Shown here in pieces: positions 1 through 7,893 of a stretch of 64,000 nucleotides of DNA. Location: positions 2,170,001-2,234,000 of the forward strand of contig NZ_CP130821.1 in assembly GCF_004151275.2 (NCBI RefSeq), given 5' to 3'. How positions within the stretch are numbered: position 1 is the first letter of the stretch; each line of letters opens with the position of its first letter. The translations under genes and the position numbers were made by a program. A model generated the notes under the pieces. That model was given only the letters and a program-made list of their open reading frames with translations, was not told the origin of the DNA and did no database searches. Source of the DNA: Flavobacterium dauae. Lineage in GTDB: Bacteria; Bacteroidota; Bacteroidia; Flavobacteriales; Flavobacteriaceae.

Positions 1-418
1 AAAAAGTATCAGAAAAAGTAAAAGTTAACGCACCAATTAAACAGCTTCCTAAAACAGCAATTACGGTATTGTTTGTAATGCTTTCTGTACCAATTTTAAC
101 TACTTTTAATAGAATATTGGTAGCAGACCAAAACATAAACAACACAGCAAAGGCACTTGATAAAGCCGATACCATATTAACCATTGCTGCAATTTTATTG
201 GGTGCTGTGGCAAACATAGCAGCAAAAGCACCAATCATTTGAAACAACGGTGCACCGGGCGGATGCCCTACTTCTAATTTAGCCGAAGTTGCAATGTATT
301 CGCCGGCGTCCCAAAAACTAACGGTAGGTTCTAAAGTTAAAGTATAAACTGTTAGGGCAATTAAAAATGCAATCCAACCGGTAATGGTATTCCATTTTTT
401 AAAATTGATTGTCAACAT
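1..418 (-). CDS. DUF2723 membrane protein, N-terminal part (partial)
   Basis: The gene starts at the ATG read leftward from 418 and runs off the window's left edge, so only about 139 N-terminal residues are visible. The product begins MLTINFKKWN, has a membrane segment near residues 12-27, then the signature stretch EPTVSFWDAGEYIAT and KLEVGHPPGAPLFQM, followed by further hydrophobic segments. This block is characteristic of DUF2723 proteins, multi-spanning membrane proteins of Bacteroidota related to protein O-mannosyltransferase-like glycosyltransferases. The acidic D in FWDAGE and the HPPG loop fit a periplasmic catalytic loop in that family. Function in this organism is inferred from family only. 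Confidence 0.85.
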   Translation of the reverse strand, partial: MLTINFKKWNTITGWIAFLIALTVYTLTLEPTVSFWDAGEYIATSAKLEVGHPPGAPLFQMIGAFAAMFATAPNKIAAMVNMVSALSSAFAVLFMFWSATNILLKVVKIGTESITNNTVIAVLGSCLIGALTFTFSDTF

Positions 419-576
419 AATAGCTTTTTTTAATCTTTTTATGTAAGAACTACAAAGAAAACGTTTTTTTTCTAATTACCTAAAAATGGACGAAACATAT
501 TTTGTTAAGAGAAACTTAACTACTTTATTAAAACTGTTTTTATTAAATTTAGCGGCAATAACAAAAGCTAAATGCC

Positions 577-597
577 GCAAGGTTTTTGAAACCTTGC
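577..597. repeat. Short palindromic repeat of the CCTTGC/CCTGTGAGG family
   Basis: GCAAGGTTT and AAACCTTGC form a 9-bp perfect stem around a 3-base loop. A partial arm recurs at 648-655 (ACCTTGCA). Related palindromes are at 45672-45702 and, as half-copies, near 22128 and 57333. The gap 419-708 holds nothing else I can recognise. Confidence 0.6.
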
Positions 598-708
598 AGA
601 ATTTAGCTTTTTAACTATTTTACACCTACAAGGTCAAAAAAAAAGACCTTGCAGGAAAATGTTACTTAAGTACCATCTATTATAAAGAACAATAATTAAA
701 CTATTACA

Positions 709-1830
709 ATGAAGAAAATAATTCCCTTGATTTTTCTTGTTTCTTTTTCTTGTTTTGCACAAACAATAAACAAAGATTTGCACCTAACCATTTCAAAGGC
801 AGTAAATCAGGAAGATCAACAGATTAATCAAGTTATTGCAACGGTGCGTTCTTTTTTAGAAACAAAAAACAATTCTTATACTTCTAACGAGTTTTGGTTA
901 ACCTCCGATTTTGAGAAACACTTGTATCCCTATCTTGATTTGTATCAAATAGAAAACGGCAAAGAAGGTAAAAACACCTACCAACCGACGTTAATGGAAG
1001 TAATACAGACAAAAAACAAAAACAAATGGATTGTAAAACTGGCATTTATAAGCCATAATAGTAAAACAAACGAAAATCAAATTCGGGGTATTTACAATAT
1101 TATTGCTTCAAAAATAAATAATGAAATTGTTTTTAGCCGTTATCAGGATTTTATATTAGAATTGTGGCAGCATCTTCAAAAAGAAAGCGTTTCTTATTAC
1201 ATTTCACCTTTAAAAAAAATAAACGAAGAAGAAGTAAAACAGCAGCAAAAAGATATTGAAATGTTGTGCAATTTCTTTAATACAAAACCTATCCCGTTAA
1301 CTTACATATCTTGCATCAATCCAAAAGAAGTCTTTGAAGTCAAAGGTTTTGATTATAATCCAATGATGTATGTTAGCAAAGTAGGTGGCTTGGCAGAATA
1401 TGGAAACATTATTTTATCTGGTAATAATTCAGAAATTTATACACACGAAATCATTCATATTTATACTTTAAACCTTTTTCCAAATAAGCATTCTTTTTTC
1501 GATGAAGGTTTGGCTACATACCTATCAGGTAGCGGAACTTTTGATTATTTGTGGCACAAAGAAAAATTTAAAAGATTTATTCAGAAGAATCCTGATTTTA
1601 AAATTGAAAATCATATAGATGATTTGTATGAACGTTTGTACTTTGAAGAAGAAACATCAATTCCGTATTTAATTGCAGCCGCTGTGTGTGAACGAACTAT
1701 TCGTTTATATGGTAAAGAACGATTTTTTGAACTTTTAAATTCAAAAGACGATCTATGGGTTTTGTTAAATAAAATTGGCTTAACTAAAGAAAATATCAAT
1801 CAAGAAATAAGAAAAGAATTGAAGTTGTAA
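709..1830 (+). CDS. Secreted gluzincin-like metallopeptidase (peptidase MA-like)
   Basis: The 373-residue product starts with a signal peptide (MKKIIPLIFLVSFSCFAQ). A zinc site HEIIH lies at residues 246-250, and a downstream FFDEGLATYLSG places a glutamate at residue 266, the expected third ligand in gluzincin or peptidase MA-type proteins. The N-terminal 220 residues resemble a periplasmic NTF2-like or accessory region and are not recognised. Likely exported to the periplasm or surface, with unknown substrate. It is immediately followed by a decayed tandem copy (1831-2976). The HExxH plus E arrangement is seen directly; the peptidase activity is inferred. Confidence 0.65.
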   Translation: MKKIIPLIFLVSFSCFAQTINKDLHLTISKAVNQEDQQINQVIATVRSFLETKNNSYTSNEFWLTSDFEKHLYPYLDLYQIENGKEGKNTYQPTLMEVIQTKNKNKWIVKLAFISHNSKTNENQIRGIYNIIASKINNEIVFSRYQDFILELWQHLQKESVSYYISPLKKINEEEVKQQQKDIEMLCNFFNTKPIPLTYISCINPKEVFEVKGFDYNPMMYVSKVGGLAEYGNIILSGNNSEIYTHEIIHIYTLNLFPNKHSFFDEGLATYLSGSGTFDYLWHKEKFKRFIQKNPDFKIENHIDDLYERLYFEEETSIPYLIAAAVCERTIRLYGKERFFELLNSKDDLWVLLNKIGLTKENINQEIRKELKL

Positions 1831-2976
1831 ATGACAAAAACCACAACATTTAAAAAGTCTTTAATTGCAATATAATGTATTGTTTTTAATAAATACAATC
1901 AGTGCACAGCAATACACCATTAATTTTAATGTAGATACCACCAATAATGAGATTAAAGAAATTACTGACATTTGGCACAATTACCTGCGTTCAAATTCTA
2001 AAGAATACTGGAAACAAGGCGAAGTAAATACTTTAAAAAATTTCAATATTCAAAATATGCCGGGCATTCTTAATCCGCCCTTATTAAATTGGAAACTAAA
2101 CAACCGTATTTTGAGTGTTTCCAATATATCTGACAATAAATACTAAAATCGGCTTTTTTTAATAATGATTTAGAAATTTTTGCAGTAACAAATGTTATAG
2201 TTGAGAAAATAAATAATGAATTCAACTTGTCAAACTATATTTATGAATATACAAAAGGCTGGAATATTAAAGAGCGTGCACATATAAAATATATTTACAC
2301 TTCGGCATTTAAACTTAAACGTGCTGAAGTTAAAAGTGCTGAGAAGTTTTATAAAAATCTTTGTGAGGTTTTTAATATAGAGCCGGAATTAATAACCTAC
2401 TTTATTGCAGAAGATTGTGATGATATTTATACAATGTTAGGTTATGATTTTTTTATATCTAAAGGAATGGGAATAGAATGTGGTTATTTTGAATCGGACA
2501 ACAATTTTGTTTTTGCAACAAAAAAAGGAGGAGCAAATCATTATCACGAAATAACACATTTTATAAATACGTTTTACCCAAAAGCCAATGGCTTATTATT
2601 AACCGGGCTTTCTGCATATATCTCAGGCGATAAAGCTCATTATGGAAAAGCTTTAGAATATCATATTAAACGAATTGACAACTATTTAAAAGAACATCCC
2701 GAAATTGACTTATCAAATCCTTTTGATTTTTACTTTATGGACGAAGAAACCAATCCACAGTACGTAATTGGTGCTTTACTATGTGATATTATTATAGAGA
2801 AAAAAGGCAGGGAAGGCTTGTTGAAAGTGTTTGAAAAATATGATACTGATGAAGATTTATTAAATTATTTAAACAAAGAAATTTTAAATGATAATGAATC
2901 TCTAAATGATGTTTTAAGAGAAAGAATTCATACATTTTCTAAAGATAAAAAATTTAAAAACAGGTTAGGATTTTAA
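1831..2976 (+). pseudogene. Decayed tandem copy of the 709-1830 metallopeptidase
   Basis: The ATG at 1831, directly abutting the upstream stop, opens a signal-peptide-like start (MTKTTTFKKSLIA) that meets a stop at 1873. The frame then shifts into one running to a stop at 2144-2146. Homology resumes in a third segment from about 2149 to 2976. The pieces align with the upstream protein: KINNE near 2203, then HEITH (2547-2561), and GLSAYISG aligned with GLATYLSG. The glutamate that follows HExxH in the upstream copy is replaced (LLLTGLSAY). With at least two frameshifts and a lost zinc ligand, the copy is very probably inactive. The long 3' segment from 2227 may still look like a gene, but it has no good start. 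Confidence 0.8.
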
Positions 2977-3101
2977 CTTTGTAATTCAATTCGTTTTTAG
3001 AAAACACCTTTACTTCTTATTTTTAATCTGCACAATGTCAATTCTTATCATTTAACCAATCGATTTTAAGGCATTTTTTAAAAAAAAATTCACACAAACA
3101 C

Positions 3102-3131
3102 TTGCTCTTTTCTTTTTTTATACTACATTTG
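3102..3131 (+). promoter_or_regulatory. Promoter of the tRNA-Gln pair
   Basis: A TTG at 3102-3104 and TACATTTG at 3124-3131 match the Bacteroidota -33 and -7 elements, with a 19-base spacer. The first tRNA begins 46 bases further on. Confidence 0.7.
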
Positions 3132-3177
3132 CACTCGCAATATTTAAGCAAACACGTTTAATCATTGCAGGTTTTAT

Positions 3178-3248
3178 TGGCCTATGGTGTAATGGTAACA
3201 CAGCTGATTTTGGTTCAGTCGTTCTAGGTTCGAGTCCTAGTAGGCCAA
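3178..3248 (+). tRNA. tRNA-Gln (UUG), copy 1
   Basis: A 71-nt cloverleaf. The acceptor stem TGGCCTA pairs with TAGGCCA, the anticodon arm is GCTGA/TCAGT with loop TTTTGGT (anticodon TTG), and the T-arm contains GGTTCGAGTCC. The 3' CCA is not encoded. The sequence is identical to the copy 30 bases downstream. Confidence 0.95.
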
Positions 3249-3278
3249 CAAATAAAACTTTATATATTTACCAATTAA

Positions 3279-3349
3279 TGGCCTATGGTGTAATGGTAAC
3301 ACAGCTGATTTTGGTTCAGTCGTTCTAGGTTCGAGTCCTAGTAGGCCAA
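3279..3349 (+). tRNA. tRNA-Gln (UUG), copy 2
   Basis: Identical over all 71 nt to the tRNA at 3178-3248. The spacer is 30 nt and no separate promoter is seen, so both are probably processed from one transcript that ends at the terminator at 3358-3388. Confidence 0.95.
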
Positions 3350-3357
3350 CAAAAAAA

Positions 3358-3388
3358 ACGGAATACTTTTAAAGTGTTCCGTTTTTTT
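3358..3388 (+). terminator. Intrinsic terminator after the tRNA-Gln genes
   Basis: ACGGAATAC pairs with GTGTTCCGT around a 7-base loop, followed by a run of T. Confidence 0.85.
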
Positions 3389-3460
3389 ATATACTTATCA
3401 CCTTTTTACTTTTAACAACATTTTTGCAGTTTATTAAATCAACTTTTAAACGATTTATTC

Positions 3461-3468
3461 TATTTTTG
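3461..3468 (+). promoter_or_regulatory. -7 element very close to the start codon at 3476
   Basis: TATTTTTG matches TAnnTTTG exactly. It ends only 7 bases before the ATG at 3476, which would give a leaderless or nearly leaderless transcript. No well-spaced TTG was found upstream. Confidence 0.45.
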
Positions 3469-3475
3469 CACCGTA

Positions 3476-3805
3476 ATGCTAAAGGTATTTAACATATCAA
3501 CCCTTATCTTATTCGTGTGCTTTTTGTTTGCACCAACGATTACTTTTGCATTAAACAAAGATATAAACCCTTCGGTATTTGCTATAAACGAAGAAGAGGA
3601 AACGCATTCTAAAACAAAAAAAGGGAACAATAACAATATTAACGAGGAAGAAGAAAAAGAAGTACAGTATCATTTTTTTCATAACTACCATAAAATCGTA
3701 TCTAATGCTGTTATTGCTTATTTAAACCTAAACTTTTCAAAACACGCAATTAAAGACGATCTCGTTTTTAAAATTCCTTTACCTCCTCCCGAACAAAACC
3801 TATAA
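3476..3805 (+). CDS. Small secreted protein of unknown function
   Basis: The 109-residue product has a signal peptide (MLKVFNISTLILFVCFLFA, cleavage near TFA-LNK at about residue 26). A low-complexity charged stretch follows, rich in Glu, Lys and Asn (residues about 38-63), then a hydrophilic C-terminal part ending in a proline-rich tail (IPLPPPEQNL). I do not recognise the family. It lies 68 bases before the SulP gene in the same orientation and may be cotranscribed with it. A strong -7 element sits almost on top of the start codon, so either the message is leaderless or a later start is used. Confidence 0.55.
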   Translation: MLKVFNISTLILFVCFLFAPTITFALNKDINPSVFAINEEEETHSKTKKGNNNNINEEEEKEVQYHFFHNYHKIVSNAVIAYLNLNFSKHAIKDDLVFKIPLPPPEQNL

Positions 3806-3873
3806 TAACAAACTATTGTAGCATTTATTTATAAACTGCTACGCATTTATATGTTTATTAATTATAGATTTTT

Positions 3874-5463
3874 ATGAAAAAAAATATTAAGGCAGAGTTG
3901 TCTCAAAACTTTGCATCTGGTTTGGTAGTGTTTTTAGTTGCATTACCACTATGTTTGGGTATTGCTTTAGCTTCGGGAGCACCACCTTTATCGGGAGTTA
4001 TTGCCGGCATTATCGGCGGAATCGTTATTGGATCTTTAAGTAATTCAAACATTTCGGTTTCGGGACCCGCAGCAGGATTAACAGCTATTGTTTTAACTGC
4101 AATTACCGATTTAGGTGCATTTGAACTTTTTTTATGTGCCGGAATTGTTGCCGGATTAATACAATTGATCTTAGGATTTATCCGTGCCGGAAGCATCTCT
4201 AACTATTTTCCTAACAATGTAATTGAAGGAATGCTGGCTGGTATTGGTATCATTATTATTTGGACACAAATTCCACACGCCTTAGGCTTTGATAAAGAAA
4301 ATTTTAGTAATGAAACTTTATTTGATAACGGTTTCAATATAAATTATTTCAGCGAATTGTTTTCGTCAATTCATCCGGGGGCTATTGTAGTAACCATGGT
4401 ATCTATTGCCATATTATTGGCTTGGGATTACATTCCATCACTAAAAAAACTAAAAATGCTACCCGGCGCATTGGTTGCTGTAGTTGCAGGTATTTTGTTA
4501 AACCAATTGTTTATTGTAAGCGGTGGCTCATTAGCAATTAGCTCTGAACATTTGGTTACATTGCCGATACCAACAAGTGCCGACGATTTTAAAAACCTGA
4601 TTGCGATACCGAATTTTGCAGGATTTACCAACCCACAAGTATGGATTGCCGGTGCTACCATTGCTATTGTTGCATCAATTGAAACATTACTTTGCATTGA
4701 AGCGTCGGACAGATTAGATGTTAAACGTAGAATTACAGACACTAACTTAGAATTAAAAGCACAAGGAATCGGAAACCTAGCAAGTGCATTAATCGGCGGA
4801 TTGCCAATAACATCGGTTGTTGTACGCAGTTCGACAAATGCTAATGCAGGTGCCTCCTCAAAAGTTTCATCAATTATTCACGGATGTTTATTATTAATTT
4901 GCGTATTATCTATTCCGTTTATTTTAAATATGATTCCTTTAGCAACTTTAGCATCCGTTTTAATTTTAGTAGGATACAAACTGGCAAAACCGGCAACCTT
5001 TAAACATTTTTGGCACAAAGGCAAATACCAGTTTATACCGTTTGTAGCTACGGTGTTAGCAATTGTTTTTACCGATTTATTAAAAGGAGTTGGAATTGGA
5101 TTGGCTATATCTATTTTTTATATCTTACAAGGAAATATGAAAAGAGCCTACTATTTAAGTCGTGAAAAACTAAATGACACTGACGAGTTTACCATTAAAT
5201 TATCCGAAGAGGTTTCGTTCTTAAACAAAGCCGCTATTAAAAAAACATTAAAAAATGTAAAACCGGGTTCTAAAGTTACTATCGACGCAAAATCAACCTC
5301 TTACATTACCACCGATGTTTTAGAAATGATTCAGGATTTTGCCAACGTACGTGCAAAAGAAAACAACATAGAAGTAGCATTAATTGGCTTTAAAACATCG
5401 TACCGCGATTACGAAAACGATCAAGATTCTCACATATCAATTACCCACAGAAGGGCAATGTAA
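3874..5463 (+). CDS. SulP-family anion transporter, probably bicarbonate
   Basis: A 529-residue inner-membrane protein with many hydrophobic segments through about residue 420. The N-terminal SulP block is recognisable (FASGLVVFLVALPLCLGIA followed by SGAPPLSGVIAGIIGG), and SGPAAGLTAIV is a typical substrate-site region. The last 100 residues form a short STAS-like cytosolic domain (ITTDVLEMIQDFA). SulP proteins move sulfate, bicarbonate or other anions. The two carbonic anhydrase genes immediately downstream (26 bases, then a further 119) argue for bicarbonate or inorganic-carbon uptake, an inference from context. Sulfate transport is the main alternative. Confidence 0.85.
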   Translation: MKKNIKAELSQNFASGLVVFLVALPLCLGIALASGAPPLSGVIAGIIGGIVIGSLSNSNISVSGPAAGLTAIVLTAITDLGAFELFLCAGIVAGLIQLILGFIRAGSISNYFPNNVIEGMLAGIGIIIIWTQIPHALGFDKENFSNETLFDNGFNINYFSELFSSIHPGAIVVTMVSIAILLAWDYIPSLKKLKMLPGALVAVVAGILLNQLFIVSGGSLAISSEHLVTLPIPTSADDFKNLIAIPNFAGFTNPQVWIAGATIAIVASIETLLCIEASDRLDVKRRITDTNLELKAQGIGNLASALIGGLPITSVVVRSSTNANAGASSKVSSIIHGCLLLICVLSIPFILNMIPLATLASVLILVGYKLAKPATFKHFWHKGKYQFIPFVATVLAIVFTDLLKGVGIGLAISIFYILQGNMKRAYYLSREKLNDTDEFTIKLSEEVSFLNKAAIKKTLKNVKPGSKVTIDAKSTSYITTDVLEMIQDFANVRAKENNIEVALIGFKTSYRDYENDQDSHISITHRRAM

Positions 5464-5489
5464 AAACAACATCTACACAAGAAAAAAAT

Positions 5490-6125
5490 ATGAAAGCACA
5501 CACATCTGAAACACAAGCAACCATTACACCTGATAAAGCCTTAGAAATTTTAAAAGAAGGAAACGAGCGTTTTGTAAAAAATTTAAAAGCAAACCGCGAT
5601 TTGCTGTCTCAAGTTAATGACACACGTACAGGTCAGTGGCCATTTGCCGTAATTTTAAGCTGTATAGATAGCCGCACATCTGCCGAATTAATTTTTGATC
5701 AAGGCTTAGGGGATATTTTTAGCGTTAGAATTGCCGGAAACTTTGTAAACCAAGATATTTTAGGATCTATGGAATTTGGCTGCAACGTTGCAGGTTCTAA
5801 ATTAGTTGTAGTATTGGGGCACACAAAATGTGGTGCTTTAAAAGGTGGTTTAGACGCTGCATCAATAAAGCCTCTTGGAATGGATAACCTTAACCATTTG
5901 ATTAGTCATTTTAACCCAATCATTAACAACATTATTAACGATGGCGAAGAGCGTTCGTCAAGCAACGCCAATCTTTTAGAGCGTTTAAATCATCATAATG
6001 TATTAAACGCTATTGAGAATATTCGCAAACAAAGCTCAACCCTTAAACAAATGGAGCAAGAAGGAAAAATTAAAATCGTTGGCGCAAACTACAATGTTGA
6101 AACAGGAGTGGTTGATTTCTTATAA
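5490..6125 (+). CDS. Beta-carbonic anhydrase (copy 1)
   Basis: 211 residues interconverting CO2 and bicarbonate. The zinc and catalytic residues are visible: C58, D60 and R62 in SCIDSR, then H111 and C114 in GHTKCGALKG. The length is normal for a cytosolic beta-class enzyme. The gene follows the SulP transporter by 26 bases and precedes a terminator at 6151-6181, so transporter and enzyme form one operon. This suggests it keeps internal bicarbonate and CO2 in balance with transport. It differs clearly from the second copy at 6245. Confidence 0.93.
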   Translation: MKAHTSETQATITPDKALEILKEGNERFVKNLKANRDLLSQVNDTRTGQWPFAVILSCIDSRTSAELIFDQGLGDIFSVRIAGNFVNQDILGSMEFGCNVAGSKLVVVLGHTKCGALKGGLDAASIKPLGMDNLNHLISHFNPIINNIINDGEERSSSNANLLERLNHHNVLNAIENIRKQSSTLKQMEQEGKIKIVGANYNVETGVVDFL

Positions 6126-6150
6126 GAATTACCGCATTACCTAATTAAAA

Positions 6151-6181
6151 AATCGGCAAGACAAACTTGTCGATTTTTTTT
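6151..6181 (+). terminator. Intrinsic terminator after carbonic anhydrase 1
   Basis: AATCGGCAAG pairs with CTTGTCGATT (one G-T pair) around a 5-base loop, with a T run after it. It separates the SulP/carbonic anhydrase operon from the second carbonic anhydrase. Confidence 0.85.
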
Positions 6182-6244
6182 ATGAAATTAAAACCCAAAA
6201 AAATAAGAATATCGTAATTTAGCATAAAATTAAAACCATAAATT

Positions 6245-6889
6245 ATGTGTAACGATTTAAAACAAAGCTTCAACAAAATTATTGAAGGCAACAAAGAATG
6301 GATGGATTTTGTTAAAAACGATACCTCTGGGCGTTTTGAACAACTGGCAAAAGGTCAAAATCCTGAAATTTTATGGATTGGCTGTGCAGACAGCCGGGTG
6401 CCCGCAAACGAATTAACAGGCACTAAACCCGGAGAGGTTTTTGTTCACAGAAACATTGCCAACGTTTGCGTACACTCTGATATGAATATGCTTTCGGTTT
6501 TAGATTATGCCGTAAACGTTTTAAGAGTAAAACATATTATTGTTGCCGGACATTATGGTTGTGGTGGTGTTGCCGCGGCTTTAAGCAGAAATCAGTTTGG
6601 CATTATTGATAACTGGTTGTCTCACATAAAAGATATATACAGATTACACGCCGAAAAAATTGATGCCATTAACGACCCCGAGAAAAAAGCAGACCGCTTG
6701 GTAGAATTAAATGTTGAAGAACAGGTTTTTAACCTTTGTACTTCGTCTATCGTTCAAAATGCGTGGAAAAACGGGCAACCGCTTGCCGTACACGGTATGG
6801 TAATCAATATTGCATCGGGCGAATTAATCGACCAAAACTGTACCTTTACCAGCAATGACAGTTTAGGTAAGGTATTTTCTTTTAAATAA
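6245..6889 (+). CDS. can: Beta-carbonic anhydrase (copy 2, Can-like)
   Basis: 214 residues. The zinc/catalytic set is C47-D49-R51 in GCADSR, and H103 and C106 in GHYGCGG. The sequence is closer to the classic E. coli Can/YadF type (WIGCADSRVPANE, VFVHRNIAN) than copy 1 is. It has its own transcription unit, since a terminator lies between the two genes. Two non-identical beta-carbonic anhydrases beside a SulP transporter suggest a division of labour, for example one tied to transport and one supplying bicarbonate to carboxylases such as acetyl-CoA carboxylase. That split is inference. Confidence 0.93.
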   Translation: MCNDLKQSFNKIIEGNKEWMDFVKNDTSGRFEQLAKGQNPEILWIGCADSRVPANELTGTKPGEVFVHRNIANVCVHSDMNMLSVLDYAVNVLRVKHIIVAGHYGCGGVAAALSRNQFGIIDNWLSHIKDIYRLHAEKIDAINDPEKKADRLVELNVEEQVFNLCTSSIVQNAWKNGQPLAVHGMVINIASGELIDQNCTFTSNDSLGKVFSFK

Positions 6890-6894
6890 AGATT

Positions 6895-7094
6895 AATGAC
6901 CCTTACTAACTTTACACCAAGATATGTTTACACTCGTCACTTCGAGTAAGTTTTCGATAGAAAACTGTATCGAGAAGTCTGTGAACTATAAGTTTTCAAC
7001 AAGCTTCGGTTCTCGATACGGCTGACACTCACTCGAACTGACGAAGATCCTAATTATATTTTGGTTTGATTAAACTTCGTGATAGTCATTTAAA
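6895..7094. repeat. About 200-bp dispersed hairpin repeat, copy A
   Basis: This stretch matches 12999-13198 over nearly its whole length, with roughly one difference per ten bases by eye. It contains nested inverted arms: TCGTCACTTCGAG with CTCGAACTGACGA, and TATCGAGAA with TTCTCGATA. No coding potential is apparent. Together with the element at 7113-7241 it fills the 356-bp gap between carbonic anhydrase 2 and ribE. Confidence 0.8.
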
Positions 7095-7112
7095 GATTTT
7101 ATATCTTAAACA

Positions 7113-7241
7113 AGGCTGCCTAAAAAGTGTCATTTTGAACGAAGCGAAGTGAAGTTGAAAAATCTTAAGTATTAATTATTAGAGATTTCTCCTTCGTCGA
7201 AATGACAACTAAACTCAATTTTCTGACTTTTAAGGCAGCCT
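7113..7241. repeat. Hairpin element with terminal inverted repeats (MITE-like)
   Basis: The outer arms AGGCTGCCTAAAAAGT and the inverse of ACTTTTAAGGCAGCCT are near-perfect. The inner arms read TGTCATTTTGAACGAAG on one side and the inverse of CTTCGTCGAAATGACA on the other. A related element is at 57393-57515, and half-copies of the TGTCATTCCGAC core are near 13204 and 24954. It sits 4 bases past the ribE stop and may act as the ribE transcription terminator. Confidence 0.7.
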
Positions 7242-7245
7242 CTTT

Positions 7246-7839
7246 TTATTTTAAATGCACCTGCATTAATTTGGTTACATATTTACCAATTACATCAAAT
7301 TCTAAATTTACTTTTGTACCCACTTTATAGGTTTTAAACAAAGTATTTTCTAATGTAAAAGGAATAATTGCCACGCTAAACGTATTTGTTCCGGAATTTA
7401 CCACTGTTAAACTAGTTCCGTCAACGGTTATTGATCCTTTATCAATGGTTACGTGTTTTGATTTTTGGCTATACTCAAAACTAAAATAAGTACTTCCCCC
7501 TACTTCTTCAATTTGCGTAATTACGGCGGTTTCATCAACGTGTCCTTGCACAATATGCCCGTCTAAACGGTCATTCAAAGGCATTCCGCGTTCTAAATTC
7601 ACAATATCACCAACCTTCCAAAAACCAATTGTAGTAACATCAATCGTCTCTTTTATAGCAGTAACTTTGTACGTATTTTCGTTAATTTCAACCACCGTTA
7701 AACACACTCCGTTATGTGCCACACTTTGATCGATTTTTAACATCGATGTAAACAAACTTTCTATATATAGGTGTAGATTTGTTTGATCGTTTTCTATTTT
7801 ACGGATTACTCCAAGAGTTTCAATAATACCTGTAAACAT
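7246..7839 (-). CDS. ribE: Riboflavin synthase, alpha chain
   Basis: Converts two molecules of 6,7-dimethyl-8-ribityllumazine to riboflavin. The start is set at the ATG at 7839 because all family members begin MFTGII(E/V); an upstream in-frame extension is not homologous. The 197-residue product has two lumazine-binding barrels, with conserved stretches NGVCLTV in the first and DGTSLTVV in the second. It is divergent from pdxA with overlapping promoter regions. No FMN riboswitch is seen in the short leader. Confidence 0.93.
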   Translation of the reverse strand: MFTGIIETLGVIRKIENDQTNLHLYIESLFTSMLKIDQSVAHNGVCLTVVEINENTYKVTAIKETIDVTTIGFWKVGDIVNLERGMPLNDRLDGHIVQGHVDETAVITQIEEVGGSTYFSFEYSQKSKHVTIDKGSITVDGTSLTVVNSGTNTFSVAIIPFTLENTLFKTYKVGTKVNLEFDVIGKYVTKLMQVHLK

Positions 7840-7856
7840 AAGTAGAAATATTTTAC

Positions 7857-7864
7857 TAAATTTG
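7857..7864 (+). promoter_or_regulatory. -7 element for pdxA
   Basis: TAAATTTG matches TAnnTTTG and lies 29 bases before the pdxA start. It is within 2 bases of the oppositely oriented -7 element of ribE. Confidence 0.5.
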
Positions 7865-7866
7865 TA

Positions 7867-7874
7867 CAAAATTA
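7867..7874 (-). promoter_or_regulatory. -7 element for ribE
   Basis: TAATTTTG on the minus strand matches TAnnTTTG, 27 bases upstream of the ribE ATG. Confidence 0.5.
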
Positions 7875-7893
7875 GCAATAATTAGCACAACGA

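Noticed and set aside
7840..7893. An FMN riboswitch before ribE
   Set aside because: The leader is under 25 bases and contains only promoter elements, too short for an RFN element.
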